A stretch of DNA of 64,000 nucleotides. It comes from Aureococcus anophagefferens. Taxonomy: Eukaryota; Sar; Pelagophyceae; Pelagomonadales; Pelagomonadaceae. The notes beneath the pieces were generated by a model. It was not told the origin of the DNA. It made no database searches and saw nothing but the letters and a program-made list of their open reading frames with translations. The translations under genes and the position numbers were made by a program. The stretch covers positions 72,282 to 136,281 of the forward strand of contig NW_008705574.1 of NCBI RefSeq assembly GCF_000186865.1, given 5' to 3'. This document shows positions 19,262-28,900 of this stretch, one piece after another. Each line of letters starts with the position of its first letter. The first letter of the stretch is position 1.

Positions 19262-20525
19262 ATGCGCGCAGCCGTCGCCGCCGTCCTGCTGGCCAGCGCT
19301 CATGCGCTCGTCGCACCGCCTCGCTTACGACACCAAACGCGCATCGCGACGCGCCCGAGCCCCCGGCCCTCGGCGATCGCCAACATCAACAAAAGGGATC
19401 CACGACGGCCCTCGCCGCGGAGCCGACGCCCTACGCCCTGTCCGACACGAAATCCGAGGATTTGGCGACGCTGGCGTCGCTGCCCATCATCTGGGCCCTC
19501 ATGGTCGTGGTCATGCGCGTCCTGTCCGACGCGATCGAGCCCGTCTACTGCGTGCTTTGGTCCCAGGCGCTCACGCTCCCCTACTTCGCCGGCGCCGCGC
19601 TGCTCAGCCCGGCCGACGAGGACAAGTCGGGCTCCCTCGGCGCGACGCTCGCCACGGGCAGCGTCCTGGGCCTGCTCTGGGCCCTCGGCGCGCTCGTGCA
19701 AAACACGGGCTTCGAACACGGGGCCTCGGCGTCGCACGGCGCGTTCCTCACGCAGATGACGACGCTCCTCGTGCCGACCTTCTCCATGCTGCGCGGCGAC
19801 GTCGTGCCGAAAAAGTTCCTCTACGCGTGCGCGCTCGCGCTGCCGGGCATCGCGTGCTTCACCTTCGACGCGGGCTCGGGCGGCGGCTCGTCGTCGCTCG
19901 ACGGCGACGCGCTCTGCGCGCTGGCGGCGGTGGTCTATTCGTCCTACGATTTGTACCTGGCGTCCGTGGGCGACGACTTCGACGGGAACCGCATGAACTT
20001 CGCGCGCGCCGTCTTCGGCACCGGCGGCGCGGCCGCCGCCGCGATCGCGTTCGGGTCCTTCGGCGACGACGTCGCGGGCGCGGCGGCGGCGGCGGCGGAC
20101 AACTTCCAGGCGTCGTCGCCGCGGCGATCGCGTTCCTGCCCGCGGGCCTGGCGCAGATCACCGACGTCGCCGACGTCGTGAGCGGCGTCGCGGTGCCCGC
20201 GATCGGCTTGCCGGTGCTCGCGTGCCTGAACCTGGCGTCGACGACGATCCAGCCCAAGGCCCACGCCGCCGTGCCGCCGGCCGTGTCCCAGATCTTCTAC
20301 GCGCAGACGCCCATGTGGGCGTCGCTCCTCGCGTTCCTCCTCCTCCGCGAGTCGTTCTCGCCGTCGTCCCAGCTCGGCATCGCGGCCTTCACGCTGAGCC
20401 TCGCCGTCGCCGCGGCGCCCGACGACGCCCTGGCGAAGCTCCTGCCGAAGCAGGAGGCGGCCGAGTCGCCCCGGCTGGAGAAGTCGCCGATCCCGCTCTT
20501 CATCAACGCCACGCGCCTCGATTGA
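19262..20525 (+). CDS. EamA/drug-metabolite-type transporter, plastid signal, two frame changes
   Basis: ATG at 19262 gives a signal peptide and transit start (AVAAVLLASAHALVAPPRLR, ASAFAP-like). About ten hydrophobic helices follow in two EamA-like halves, e.g. LPIIWALMVVVMRVLSDAIE and FYAQTPMWASLLAFLLLRES; the latter is the typical penultimate EamA helix and loop. Relatives move small organic molecules; plastid sugar-phosphate translocators belong to the same superfamily. The frame must change by one base near 19390 (INKR to STTALAAEPTPYAL) and again near 20117 (AAAADNFQ to VVAAAIAFLPAGLAQITD). No GT-AG intron fits either place. Either both are assembly indels, which is plausible because an N-gap lies 240 bp away, or this is a decaying gene. 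Confidence 0.72.
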
Positions 20526-20629
20526 GCCGCGCGGCGAGCATCAGGACGCCCGCCGGCGCCGCGTCCACGCGCCGCCGCCCGGCCTCCGTGTCTATAGTAA
20601 TCTGTTTTATGGGTATCCGGGCGACGCGA

Positions 20630-20758
20630 TCACTGGAGCGCGAGCGGCTTCGACGACGTCGGCGCGTTGAGGCCCACGGACGGCTCGACCTGGGTCGTGA
20701 GACCCAGGTTCGTGATCTGCTGGTCGCTGTAGCCCTGCGCCTTGAGGTCCTTGATGCG
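20630..20758 (-). CDS. C-terminal end of a gene interrupted by the assembly gap
   Basis: Reading leftward from the gap: RIKDLKAQGYSDQQITNLGL, then TTQVEPSVGLNAPTSSKPLA and a short end LQ before the stop at 20630. The composition and helical first part look like real protein. Only 42 residues are visible, which is too few to name a family. The rest lies in or beyond the 50-N gap. Confidence 0.5.
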   Translation of the reverse strand, partial: RIKDLKAQGYSDQQITNLGLTTQVEPSVGLNAPTSSKPLALQ

Positions 20759-20808
20759 NNNNNNNNNNNNNNNNNNNNNNNNNNNNNNNNNNNNNNNNNN
20801 NNNNNNNN
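20759..20808. other. Assembly gap, 50 N
   Basis: Fifty consecutive N, a conventional placeholder length, so the true gap size is unknown. A further single N is at 20822. Confidence 0.99.
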
Positions 20809-21308
20809 CCAGCCGTCACACNGACGTCGCACCCAAAACCAAGGGGCGTATCCAACGCCATCGATGGTGACGCGCTTCGCTGGCACGGACTTGTACGCCG
20901 CGGCAGCCCCGCGGAGACGAGGCCCGCGCGGTGGAATTTGGTCGACGCCAGAACCACCTCCGATGGGGGCACCGACGGTCAGGCTTACGCCTAGGGGTCA
21001 TGGAAGGCCACTCCGACCACCAGAGCGGGCTGCCGTGCGTCGGAAGCTTGGGCTCAGAGGTCTCCGCTCCCGGCCCGCGCGTACGTGTTTGGTACTCAAG
21101 CCAGCGAAACGGCTAGCCATTCGTCCCAATCCGAGCGCTTGTTTTTGTCACGTATAGCCACCGGGCGTCCCTGGCCGCTAGCCAAAAACCGCACGTTCGG
21201 GCGTCCGACGCGTCGGCCATCGGACGCCGTCGCCGGAGCAAGACCCCCCATAGCTCCGCGGAGTTGCGACATCCACCACCTACGGCCGTCGGTGGCACGC
21301 GCAGCACG
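20809..21308. other. Sequence right of the gap, no supported gene
   Basis: No convincing coding frame, and none that continues the fragment left of the gap. The final 100 bases are the likely promoter of the next gene. Confidence 0.3.
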
Positions 21309-22337
21309 ATGCCGATCCAGCATGCCATCCTCGCGCTCTGCAGCCTTAGCACCACGGCGCTCATCGCGCCGCGCGCGGCGACGCCGGCGCTCACGCGCGT
21401 GCGCGTGGAGACGCTCAACTTCGGCGAGATGCTGCAAAACGTCGCGAAGCAGGTCGGCGGCGCGCGCGCCAGCGCCGCGGCGTCGCAGACCGCCGGCGAG
21501 AAGCTGAAGGCGTTGCTCGGCAAAGCAGAAGGAGTGGACCCGGCGGAGATCGCCGCGGCCTGCGCCGACGACGTGCTCTACGAGGACATGGCGTCGTCGA
21601 CGTTCAAGGGCCCCGCCGCCGTCGCCGCGTATTTCACGACCAAGTACCAGGGGTGCCGCATCGCCGTGGAGAAGACGGCGGGCAACGCGACGACGGGCGG
21701 CATGACCTGGCGCCGGGAGAAGGTCGGCGACTCGAGCGTCTACGGCCTCCGCGGCACGACGTACTGCCGCTTCGACGAGGGCGGCAAGCTCCTCTACGTC
21801 CGCGAGGGCAGCGAGCCGCTGCTCAAGCCCGGCGAGGCGACGGAGGCGCTCCTGAAGGCCGTGACGGCGAACGTGGAGAAGGAGGACACGCCCGCGACGT
21901 ACGAGCCGCGGGCGCCGACGGGCGCGGTCGCCGTCGCCGACTACCTGTGGAACGAGGCCTACCCCAAGGGCGCGACGCCCGCCGTGGCGCTGGAGCTCTT
22001 CGCCGAGGACATCCGCTACGAGGACTTCAACTACCCGGCGCCGTTCCTGGGCAAGCCCGCGGTGAAGGAGTTCGTCGAGGCGTTCGACATCCCGGGCATC
22101 GACTTCGTGCCCCTGGAGATCTCCGGCGGCGACGTCGACGGCGGCGCGTGCTGCTTCACGTGGATCGTGAAAGTCAACGGCCAGGACGGGCCCAAGGGCA
22201 TCTCGTTCTACGAGTCCGACGGCGCGGGCAAGATCTCCTACATCCGCGACATCCCGGCGACGACGCCCGCGCCGCTCCAGGCCATCGCGGCGCTGGTGAA
22301 TCCCGAGCTGCGCGTCTTCTCGCCGCGGGCGGACTAG
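21309..22337 (+). CDS. Plastid-targeted protein with two SnoaL/NTF2-like domains
   Basis: 342 residues from ATG at 21309. The leader AILALCSLSTTALIAPRAAT is a signal peptide with an ASAFAP-like junction. Two related halves follow. The first has ACADDVLYEDMASSTFKGP, AAVAAYFTTKY and YGLRGTTYCRFDEGGKLLYV (about 75-175). The second has LFAEDIRYEDFNYPAPFLGK, VKEFVEAFDIPGIDFV and FYESDGAGKISYIRDI (about 225-325). The D-(I/V)-x-Y-E-D and closing F-x-x-x-G-K-(I/L) elements are typical of the SnoaL/NTF2-like fold. Such proteins bind or isomerise small hydrophobic ligands; tandem-domain plastid members are common in algae without assigned function. Single exon. Confidence 0.8.
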   Translation: MPIQHAILALCSLSTTALIAPRAATPALTRVRVETLNFGEMLQNVAKQVGGARASAAASQTAGEKLKALLGKAEGVDPAEIAAACADDVLYEDMASSTFKGPAAVAAYFTTKYQGCRIAVEKTAGNATTGGMTWRREKVGDSSVYGLRGTTYCRFDEGGKLLYVREGSEPLLKPGEATEALLKAVTANVEKEDTPATYEPRAPTGAVAVADYLWNEAYPKGATPAVALELFAEDIRYEDFNYPAPFLGKPAVKEFVEAFDIPGIDFVPLEISGGDVDGGACCFTWIVKVNGQDGPKGISFYESDGAGKISYIRDIPATTPAPLQAIAALVNPELRVFSPRAD

Positions 22338-22606
22338 GTAGAGTCAATAATTATGGCTGGTGTCTGGCAAGAGTCACTCTGCCGAGCTCGTTCAGGAACT
22401 GCCGGAATTCGCGTGGAGCCACGCGTTGACGTTCCTCGAGGAACAGGACGTCGAAAATATGTTCTGCCCAAACGGGTGTGGGTTTTGGTCGCTGGAGAGC
22501 TCAGGACTGGCGGCGCGGCGTGCGGGAGGTTGCGGGACTAGGATTACACGCCAGGCTAGCCGGCTAGGGAGAGCACCTCGACGCCGCCGAGCTCACCGCG
22601 TACGCG

Positions 22607-23968
22607 ATGAGCGCGCGGCGCTGCCAAATCTTCCTCATCCTTGCCGCGGCAACCGCCTTCCACACGCCTCGCGCCACGCGACGCGCAGTAACAACAATGA
22701 AAAGCGCTCTCACGACGGTCGAGCCCAGGTTCGCGCCCATGCCGGCGCCGCTGCGCAGCGACGTGCCCGGCACCTGGGCCTACGACACGATGTCGCGGCG
22801 CGTCGTCGAGGAGATCCTCGACCGCGTCGTCTACGGCGACAACGGCGACGCGCCCTGGTTCGGCGCCGCGAAGCCCGCGCTCGACGCGCTCCGCGCGGAG
22901 ATCCTCGCGGCGGCTCCGCTCGCGCCGCTCGCCGACGACGGCGGCGACGACGTCGAGGCCTGGAACGCGCTGCTGGCCGAGGCGCCGGGCGAGACCTGGC
23001 TCTCGGCGCCCTGGCTGCTGTCGGAGTTCTACCTCTACCGGCGCGTCGCGGCCGCGACGGCGTGGTTCGGTTCGGCAAACGCTCCGGACGTCTTCGACAA
23101 GTCGAAGGCCGCGGGCCTCGCGTCCGCCGGCGCGACGCTCGACGCGCTGGGCGAGCGGTGCGCCGCGCTGCTGGCGGACCCGGGCTCGTCGGCGCTCTTC
23201 CTCTCCATCGCGCTGTGGGGGAACCGCATGGACCTGTCGCTGTGGCCCGCGGGCGCGAACGTCGCCGCGTCCGCGGAGGCCTTCGACGGCGTGCTCGACG
23301 CGTCGCAGAAGCAACTGCTGGCCGACGACACGCCGGCGGTGCTGGAGCTGTTAGATCAGATGCGCGCCAAGGGGGGCGGGGTCGTGGATCTCGTCGTCGA
23401 CAACGCGGGGTTCGAGCTGTGTACGGATTTGCTCCTCGCGGAGCACCTCGTCGCGTCGGGCGCGGCCAAGACCGTGCGCTTCCGCGTGAAGCACCACCCG
23501 ACCTTCGTCTCCGACGCTCTGGAGAAGGACGTCGACGGGCACATCGCGAGCCTGGCGTCGGGCGCCTTCCCCGCGGCGGCGCGCGTCGCGGAGGCCTGGC
23601 GCGAGCGGCGGGCCTCGGGCGCCTTCGCCTGCTTCGCCGAGCCCTACTGGGCCATGCCCTACGCGCTCTGGCGCATGCCGAGCGCGCTGCGCGACGAGCT
23701 CGCGTCGACGAGCGACCTCGTCGTCGTCAAAGGCGACGCGAACTACCGCCGCGCGCTCGGCGACCGGCCCTGGCCGTTGGACGCGCCCTTCGCCGAGGTC
23801 TGCTCCTACGCGCCGGCGCCCCTGCTGTGCCTGCGCACGCTGAAAGCGGAGCTGGGCTGCGGCATGGCGCCGGAGAAGACGGCCGCCGCCGCCGCGGACG
23901 ACGTCACGTGGCTCACGGACGGCAAGTGGGGCGTCGTGCACCTGGCGCCCAAGTGCGCCGCGGAGTAA
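22607..23968 (+). CDS. DUF89/ARMT1-family metal-dependent phosphatase
   Basis: 453 residues. The N-terminus (RCQIFLILAAATAFHTPRAT) is a signal with an ATAFHTP junction, so a plastid location is possible. Family landmarks: WSAP-like segment TWLSAPWLLSEFYLYRR, the asparagine-rich block LWGNRMDLSLWPAG, the core VVDLVVDNAGFELCTDLLLA (about 259-278), VRFRVKHHPTFVSDA and VVVKGDANYRRALGDRPWP (about 373-391). These match the DUF89 damage-control phosphatase/ARMT1 family, whose members hydrolyse phosphorylated metabolites such as fructose-1-phosphate with Co/Mn/Ni; the conserved Asp in VVDNAG and the GDANYRR motif carry the active site. Single exon. Confidence 0.9.
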   Translation: MSARRCQIFLILAAATAFHTPRATRRAVTTMKSALTTVEPRFAPMPAPLRSDVPGTWAYDTMSRRVVEEILDRVVYGDNGDAPWFGAAKPALDALRAEILAAAPLAPLADDGGDDVEAWNALLAEAPGETWLSAPWLLSEFYLYRRVAAATAWFGSANAPDVFDKSKAAGLASAGATLDALGERCAALLADPGSSALFLSIALWGNRMDLSLWPAGANVAASAEAFDGVLDASQKQLLADDTPAVLELLDQMRAKGGGVVDLVVDNAGFELCTDLLLAEHLVASGAAKTVRFRVKHHPTFVSDALEKDVDGHIASLASGAFPAAARVAEAWRERRASGAFACFAEPYWAMPYALWRMPSALRDELASTSDLVVVKGDANYRRALGDRPWPLDAPFAEVCSYAPAPLLCLRTLKAELGCGMAPEKTAAAAADDVTWLTDGKWGVVHLAPKCAAE

Positions 23969-24618
23969 GGGTGAGTTGGTGGTTCTGGTCTTTAAGGAGT
24001 GAGCCGGATGCGTCGGTCTCAGAGCGTCGGAGAATGTCGGGCGGGTCATCGGACGCGCCGCGCGGGCGGGAACCGCGGCGTGTCGCGCTGGCCATGCCCA
24101 AGGTTGCGGCGCGGCCACGGCGCGAGAGGGATGCGGATGCGAACGCATGTTGGTAAATGCCCTGGGCCGTTTCAGACGCCTTTTCAGGCCTCGTTTCATT
24201 AGGCGACCTTCAGCAGCGCGGTGCGCAGCGATTTTCTGGAAACGATTTCGCACGGAATGCGAGTCGCAGAGGCTCCAGGGGCCGGTCGCCCCGAGCCCGG
24301 GCAGCCCCCGGCGCACGCGGAGGTCCGCGGGCGCCGGTGGGGGTGCGGGATGCGCCTGGCGAGGACGCCGGGGCGCAGCCCGACGGCCGAGCTCCCGTAC
24401 CGACGAGGCCGTCGGCACGGCTCTGCCGCTACCTCTCCCGCTCCTTTAGACGAACCCGCTCCGCCCGCCTGATCACCTCTCACGTTAGATCTCATGGTTC
24501 TCGACGCAGACGCGCCGCAACGCTGCTGGCCTCCATTTTTCGTCGTGCCCTGGTTCGGCCTCCGAGGCTGCCGCCGTCGACGGGTTCGGCAGTGCCGCCG
24601 TCACGGCCGAAGTACGCG
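23969..24618. other. Intergenic, no supported gene
   Basis: Long overlapping open frames on both strands are GC-rich by-products without motifs. No repeat was noticed. Confidence 0.3.
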
Positions 24619-24930
24619 ATGTCCTGCCCGGAGTGCTCCGCGCCGGTGGCCCTGCGGTACCTCACGCACCACTACGCGATGCATCATCCAGGGGCGCCGT
24701 CGGGAGGCGCCCTGAAGTGCATGCTCGCTGCCGGGTTCGTGCCGGACGGCCGACGGCCGCTCGCGTGGGGACCGCCGCTTCAGCCGATCTCACAGGGCCA
24801 GCCTCCGCCGCGCCGCAAGCCTGGGCACACGCCGCCGTCGACTCCGGAACGAGTCTCTCCGAGCAAGCTCCGCCGCGTTCGGTTTTCCCACGAAGCGATG
24901 CCTGCCGAACCAGCCGTCTCGGAGCCGTAA
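24619..24930 (+). CDS. Small zinc-finger-like protein, hypothetical
   Basis: 103 residues from ATG at 24619. The start MSCPECSAPVALRYLTHHYA then MHHPG gives C-x2-C-x11/12-H-x4-H spacing, a C2H2-like zinc-binding site. The remainder is Pro-rich and basic (PPPRRKPGHTPPSTPERVSP, SKLRRVRFSHEAM). The frame remains open far upstream, so a longer product or an upstream exon cannot be excluded. No family assigned. It stands alone in a gene-poor stretch, so it might be a relic of a mobile element. Confidence 0.4.
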   Translation: MSCPECSAPVALRYLTHHYAMHHPGAPSGGALKCMLAAGFVPDGRRPLAWGPPLQPISQGQPPPRRKPGHTPPSTPERVSPSKLRRVRFSHEAMPAEPAVSEP

Positions 24931-25956
24931 ATGTGGGTGGAGCGACACGCAGCCTCGTTCTGCTTCTCTACGTGCCACGATTCGTGTTCTTCCGCCAAAT
25001 TCCTCCTCCAGAAACGCGACGGTTTTTCCTTGGGTCTGACTTGCTTGGTTCTTTGATGCCTCCTGTCCTCCCGGGTTCCCCCGTCGTCCTCGGCCGCTGC
25101 CGTTTCGAGTGCCCGAGAGCCCGGCTTGTTGTCACGGGGCCGGCGTCCCCTACGCTACCGTGACTTTTATTCGCGACGAACGATTCTTGAACCGTGCTGC
25201 CGTGGCGGTTCGTCCGCGGCACCCTGCGGCGGATATTCAGTCCCTGTCCGTCGCCGGGTGTGGTCGATACTCGGCTCCGCGCTTCATGTTCCTCCGTCGT
25301 CCTGCCCTGCGTTCTTTCGCAGGTCGGAGTCCGACCCGTTTCGTCACGGGGTCGGCCAGTGCTATGCTACCGTGACCTCCCCACTGTCCAGTCCGTTGTG
25401 AGGGGCTGACCGACAGACCTCAACTGGTTCCGTCCTGGGCGGGCGACTCCGGTTACCTGAACACCTCGGCTCTCGGCCGCGTCATCTTCACGATATCCGA
25501 CCTGATCCGCGTGCGCCGTCGGCCGCCCACGGGCCGCCGACCTAGTCCCACGTTAAAGCACCCATAATAATAATAATCATTAAGATTCGTGCATGTGTGC
25601 GCCGGCACACCCCCGCCGAGATCGAAAAAATCGAGCTTTTTTGAGCTCGGCCGCCACATCGAGTGCCGGCGATCTCCTGTTCCCCCGCACGCACCAGCGG
25701 CTCAGGGGTGAGCTGGTGAGTCCCGCGACCCTCGGCCCATCGTGCCACGTGTACGGCGTAGAAGAGAACGCCCGGCCTTCGCGAGAACGTCGTAATCTCG
25801 CAAGTCGAGGTAAGCGATCGACTGTTTCCGCGCGCCCGGGGTGACCGGTGAATACAGCAACGCCCCCGTCGGCCCTCGTGCCCGCGGGGTGTACGGCGGC
25901 CTCGCCGAGAAGAAAAGCTAGGACGCCACGCCCCAAAACGACGGACGAGTAGGACG
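24931..25956. other. Gene-poor kilobase with degenerate repeats
   Basis: No coding frame could be supported. It holds two 32-nt hairpin units 212 bp apart (separate entry), a TAA-type microsatellite at about 25566-25577, and a GC content lower than neighbouring genes. The last 100 bases are the probable promoter of the giant secreted-protein gene. Confidence 0.4.
25132..25375. repeat. Pair of 32-nt hairpin units, 212 bp apart
   Basis: Units at 25132-25163 and 25344-25375 both begin TCACGGGG(C/T)CGGC and end CTA(C/T)GCTACCGTGA, with 5-6 differences in the middle. The ends TCACGG and CCGTGA pair with each other. The sequence before each unit (CCGTCGTCCT..) is also weakly similar, so this is probably an old tandem repeat of about 212 bp. 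Confidence 0.6.
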
Positions 25957-28900
25957 ATGCGCTCGCTCCTCCTCCTCCTCGCGCTCGGGTCCGCCCAGGC
26001 CGAAGAAAAATGGACGCACCTTCACACCTGGCTCTCCCCCGAAGACTCCCAGTTGACGAAGGACACGCAGTTCCGCGCCAAGCCCCCCGCGGACGATGAC
26101 GATCCCGTGACGATCCCGTGGAAGATCCGGGCGTCGGGCCCCGTCGGCCGGAACTACGAGTTCCGCATCGAGATGTATCGGTCCCAGGGGGGCTGGGATG
26201 ATGAGACGAACTCCGTGATCATCAACCCGGACTTAGACGCACTCATCGCCACGAAGATCCTGAAGGGCGTCGTCCCGTCCACGCCGATCATCTTCGACGT
26301 CGGCGGCGACGGCGACTGCGCGTGGTGCGACTGCCCCGAGTATCCCGACGACTGCGAGTGCGCGATCGACGACGTGGCCAGCACATGCCAGAGCGGCAGC
26401 GGCCAGGCGCCGAACATGAAGCTGCCGGACGTGGCGCCCGGCGGCGGCAGCTGGGAGACCTACTTCAAGGACGATGAACTCGAGAAGGGCATCCACATCT
26501 ACGCGGTGACGACGAACCTCGAGGACGGCGTGTTCCTGGAGAACCGCGACGCCGGAGACGGCTGGCAACCGGAGAGGCGCGAGATCCTGCTCTACTACGA
26601 CGACTTCCTGCCCACGGGCGCGCCGACGGTGCCCCCGACCGCGACGCGCGCGCCGACGGACGCGTGGCTCGCCGCGGACAACTACTTCCAGCAGACGCCG
26701 GCGCAGCTGCCCTACGGCGTCGTCGGCGGCGTCGCCTACACGCACGTCTACTACACGGGCGACGCCACGGGCGAGGCGCCGCGGCTCAACAACCTCCGCG
26801 TCGTCGACGCGCTGAACGAGGGCGACGACTACGAGCGCTTCCTGCCGGACGACGTCAAGTGCGTCGCGGCGAACGAACTCGACGTCGAGGGCGCGGACGC
26901 GCAGACCATCCACGGCTGCGTCGTCACGTGGGAGGTCACGCAGGGGGACTACGACTTCGCCCGGAGCGCGCGGCGGCTCGGCGACGCGCCGGCCGCCGGC
27001 GACGCGCGCGCGCGGCGCCTCGAGACGCTCGACGACTACGAGGCCGAGGCGACGCCGCCGGCGCTCAGGCTCATGTTCAAAGAGACGCGCCGCTTCAAGG
27101 CGGACTTCGCCACGGCGAACTTCGGCGTCGCGACGCGCTACGCCGCGAACCTGCCGACGTCGTCGCCGACGCTCGCGCCGACGACGTCGGCGCCGACGGC
27201 GGCGGGCCAGAAGGGCAAGAACGCGCCCACGGCCTACGGCGACGGCGTCAACCTGGGCCTGCCCGACCTCTGCGTGCCCGGCGGCACCTGCACCTTCGAC
27301 GTCATCCTCCCCGAGGAGGGGCTCCACGTCGACCTCCTCGTCGAGGCGAAGCGCGCGGACGGCCAGCCGAACGTCGCGAAGATCGGCCAGCCGACGTGGC
27401 TCCTCCTCGCGGGCCACGAGGCCCGGGGCCGCCACCTCGCCGTGACCTGGACCGTGCCCGAGGCCGGCCACCACGGCATCCCCGAGGGCCAGTACCGGCT
27501 CCGGTGCATCGTCTGGGAGATGGGCGTCGACGTCACGTCCGGCAAGTACGACGGCGCGCCGTCGGGGGGCGACACGAGGGGCGAGTTCCCCGTGGGCTTC
27601 CTCAAGCCGACGGTCGCGCCCACGGCCGAGCCCACGCGCGACACGCTGTCCCTCCGCGTCCTCTCGCGGGACCGGGACTTTGGCGACACGATTCTGACGG
27701 GCTCTTCGAAGGGCCAGCCCGTCAGGAGGGACACGGACCTCGGCAGAGGCGGCGGGCTCGTGCCCGGCGAGCGGCTCACGTTCGAGCTCTCCTACACGGG
27801 CTCCGATCGCGACACGAACGGCGCCGTCGTCATCTCGCTCTGCCGGTCCACCTGGGGCGACGACCCCATCTACGGCGAGGACCGGCGCCTCGGCGCCGTC
27901 GACGGCGAGCGCCTCGTCGACCGCCGGCTCCGCGACAACGACGCGTCCGGGAGCCGCCTCTACAAGGAGTCCTCCGGCTCCACGGACACCTTCTTCGTCG
28001 ACGAGACGCTCAAGCCGGCGGACCAGTGCGTCGACAGCCCCGTCTGGCGCGCGGGCGACGACGACCCAGACGCTCAAGACGCCCGCGACTGCCGCTGGGC
28101 CGGCGAGCGCTACGCGTGCGAGACGCCCGGCCGCTACGCGGAGTACCCGCCGGGCGCGTGCTACGCCTACGCGGGCGTGCTCTGGGCCGACGCCGACTGG
28201 CCCACCCCCCACGAGCACGAGACGACCTGCGCCTGCCACGCGACCTGCGCGTCCTGCGGCTACGTGTCGGAGGACGGCAAGGCCCCCTCCGCTTCGTACC
28301 AGTGCCTCTCGTGCAAGGAGGGGCCGCTCGCCGACGCCGACGGCGACGGCGTCGGCACCTGCGGGGTGCCCGTGGAAGGCGCGGCCGCCACCGCCGCGGA
28401 GGCCTGCCCCCTGAGCTGCGACCCCGACTGCGTCTACCTGCTCAAGCACAAGCAGGCGACGGACGACTGCCTCGGCGACGCGCGCTACGCGCTGTGGAAG
28501 ACGGCCGTCGACCATCATCTCGCCCCGCCAGCCCTCAAAACCTACGAAGTCGACAAGGACTTCGACGACACCATGCTCTACGACGTGGAGCTGCCGCGGG
28601 ACCTGCCGAGCGGCCACGCCTACTACTTCGTCTACGCGGACACGGTCAACAAGGCCGCGAACTTCGACGCGACGGGCCTCGTCCAAAAGGTCACGACGAC
28701 GGTCTCGGGCCTCACCTGCCAGAAGTGGACGGAGCAGAGCCCCTGGACCCACGTCCACACGCCGGGGAACTACCCGGACGCGGACCTCGGCGACCACAAC
28801 GAGTGCCGCGACCCCGACGGCTCGGGCCAGGCGTGGTGCTACACGACGAGCCCCGCCGTGCGCCGCGAGTTCTGCGACCCGGACCTGACGCGCAAGGCCT

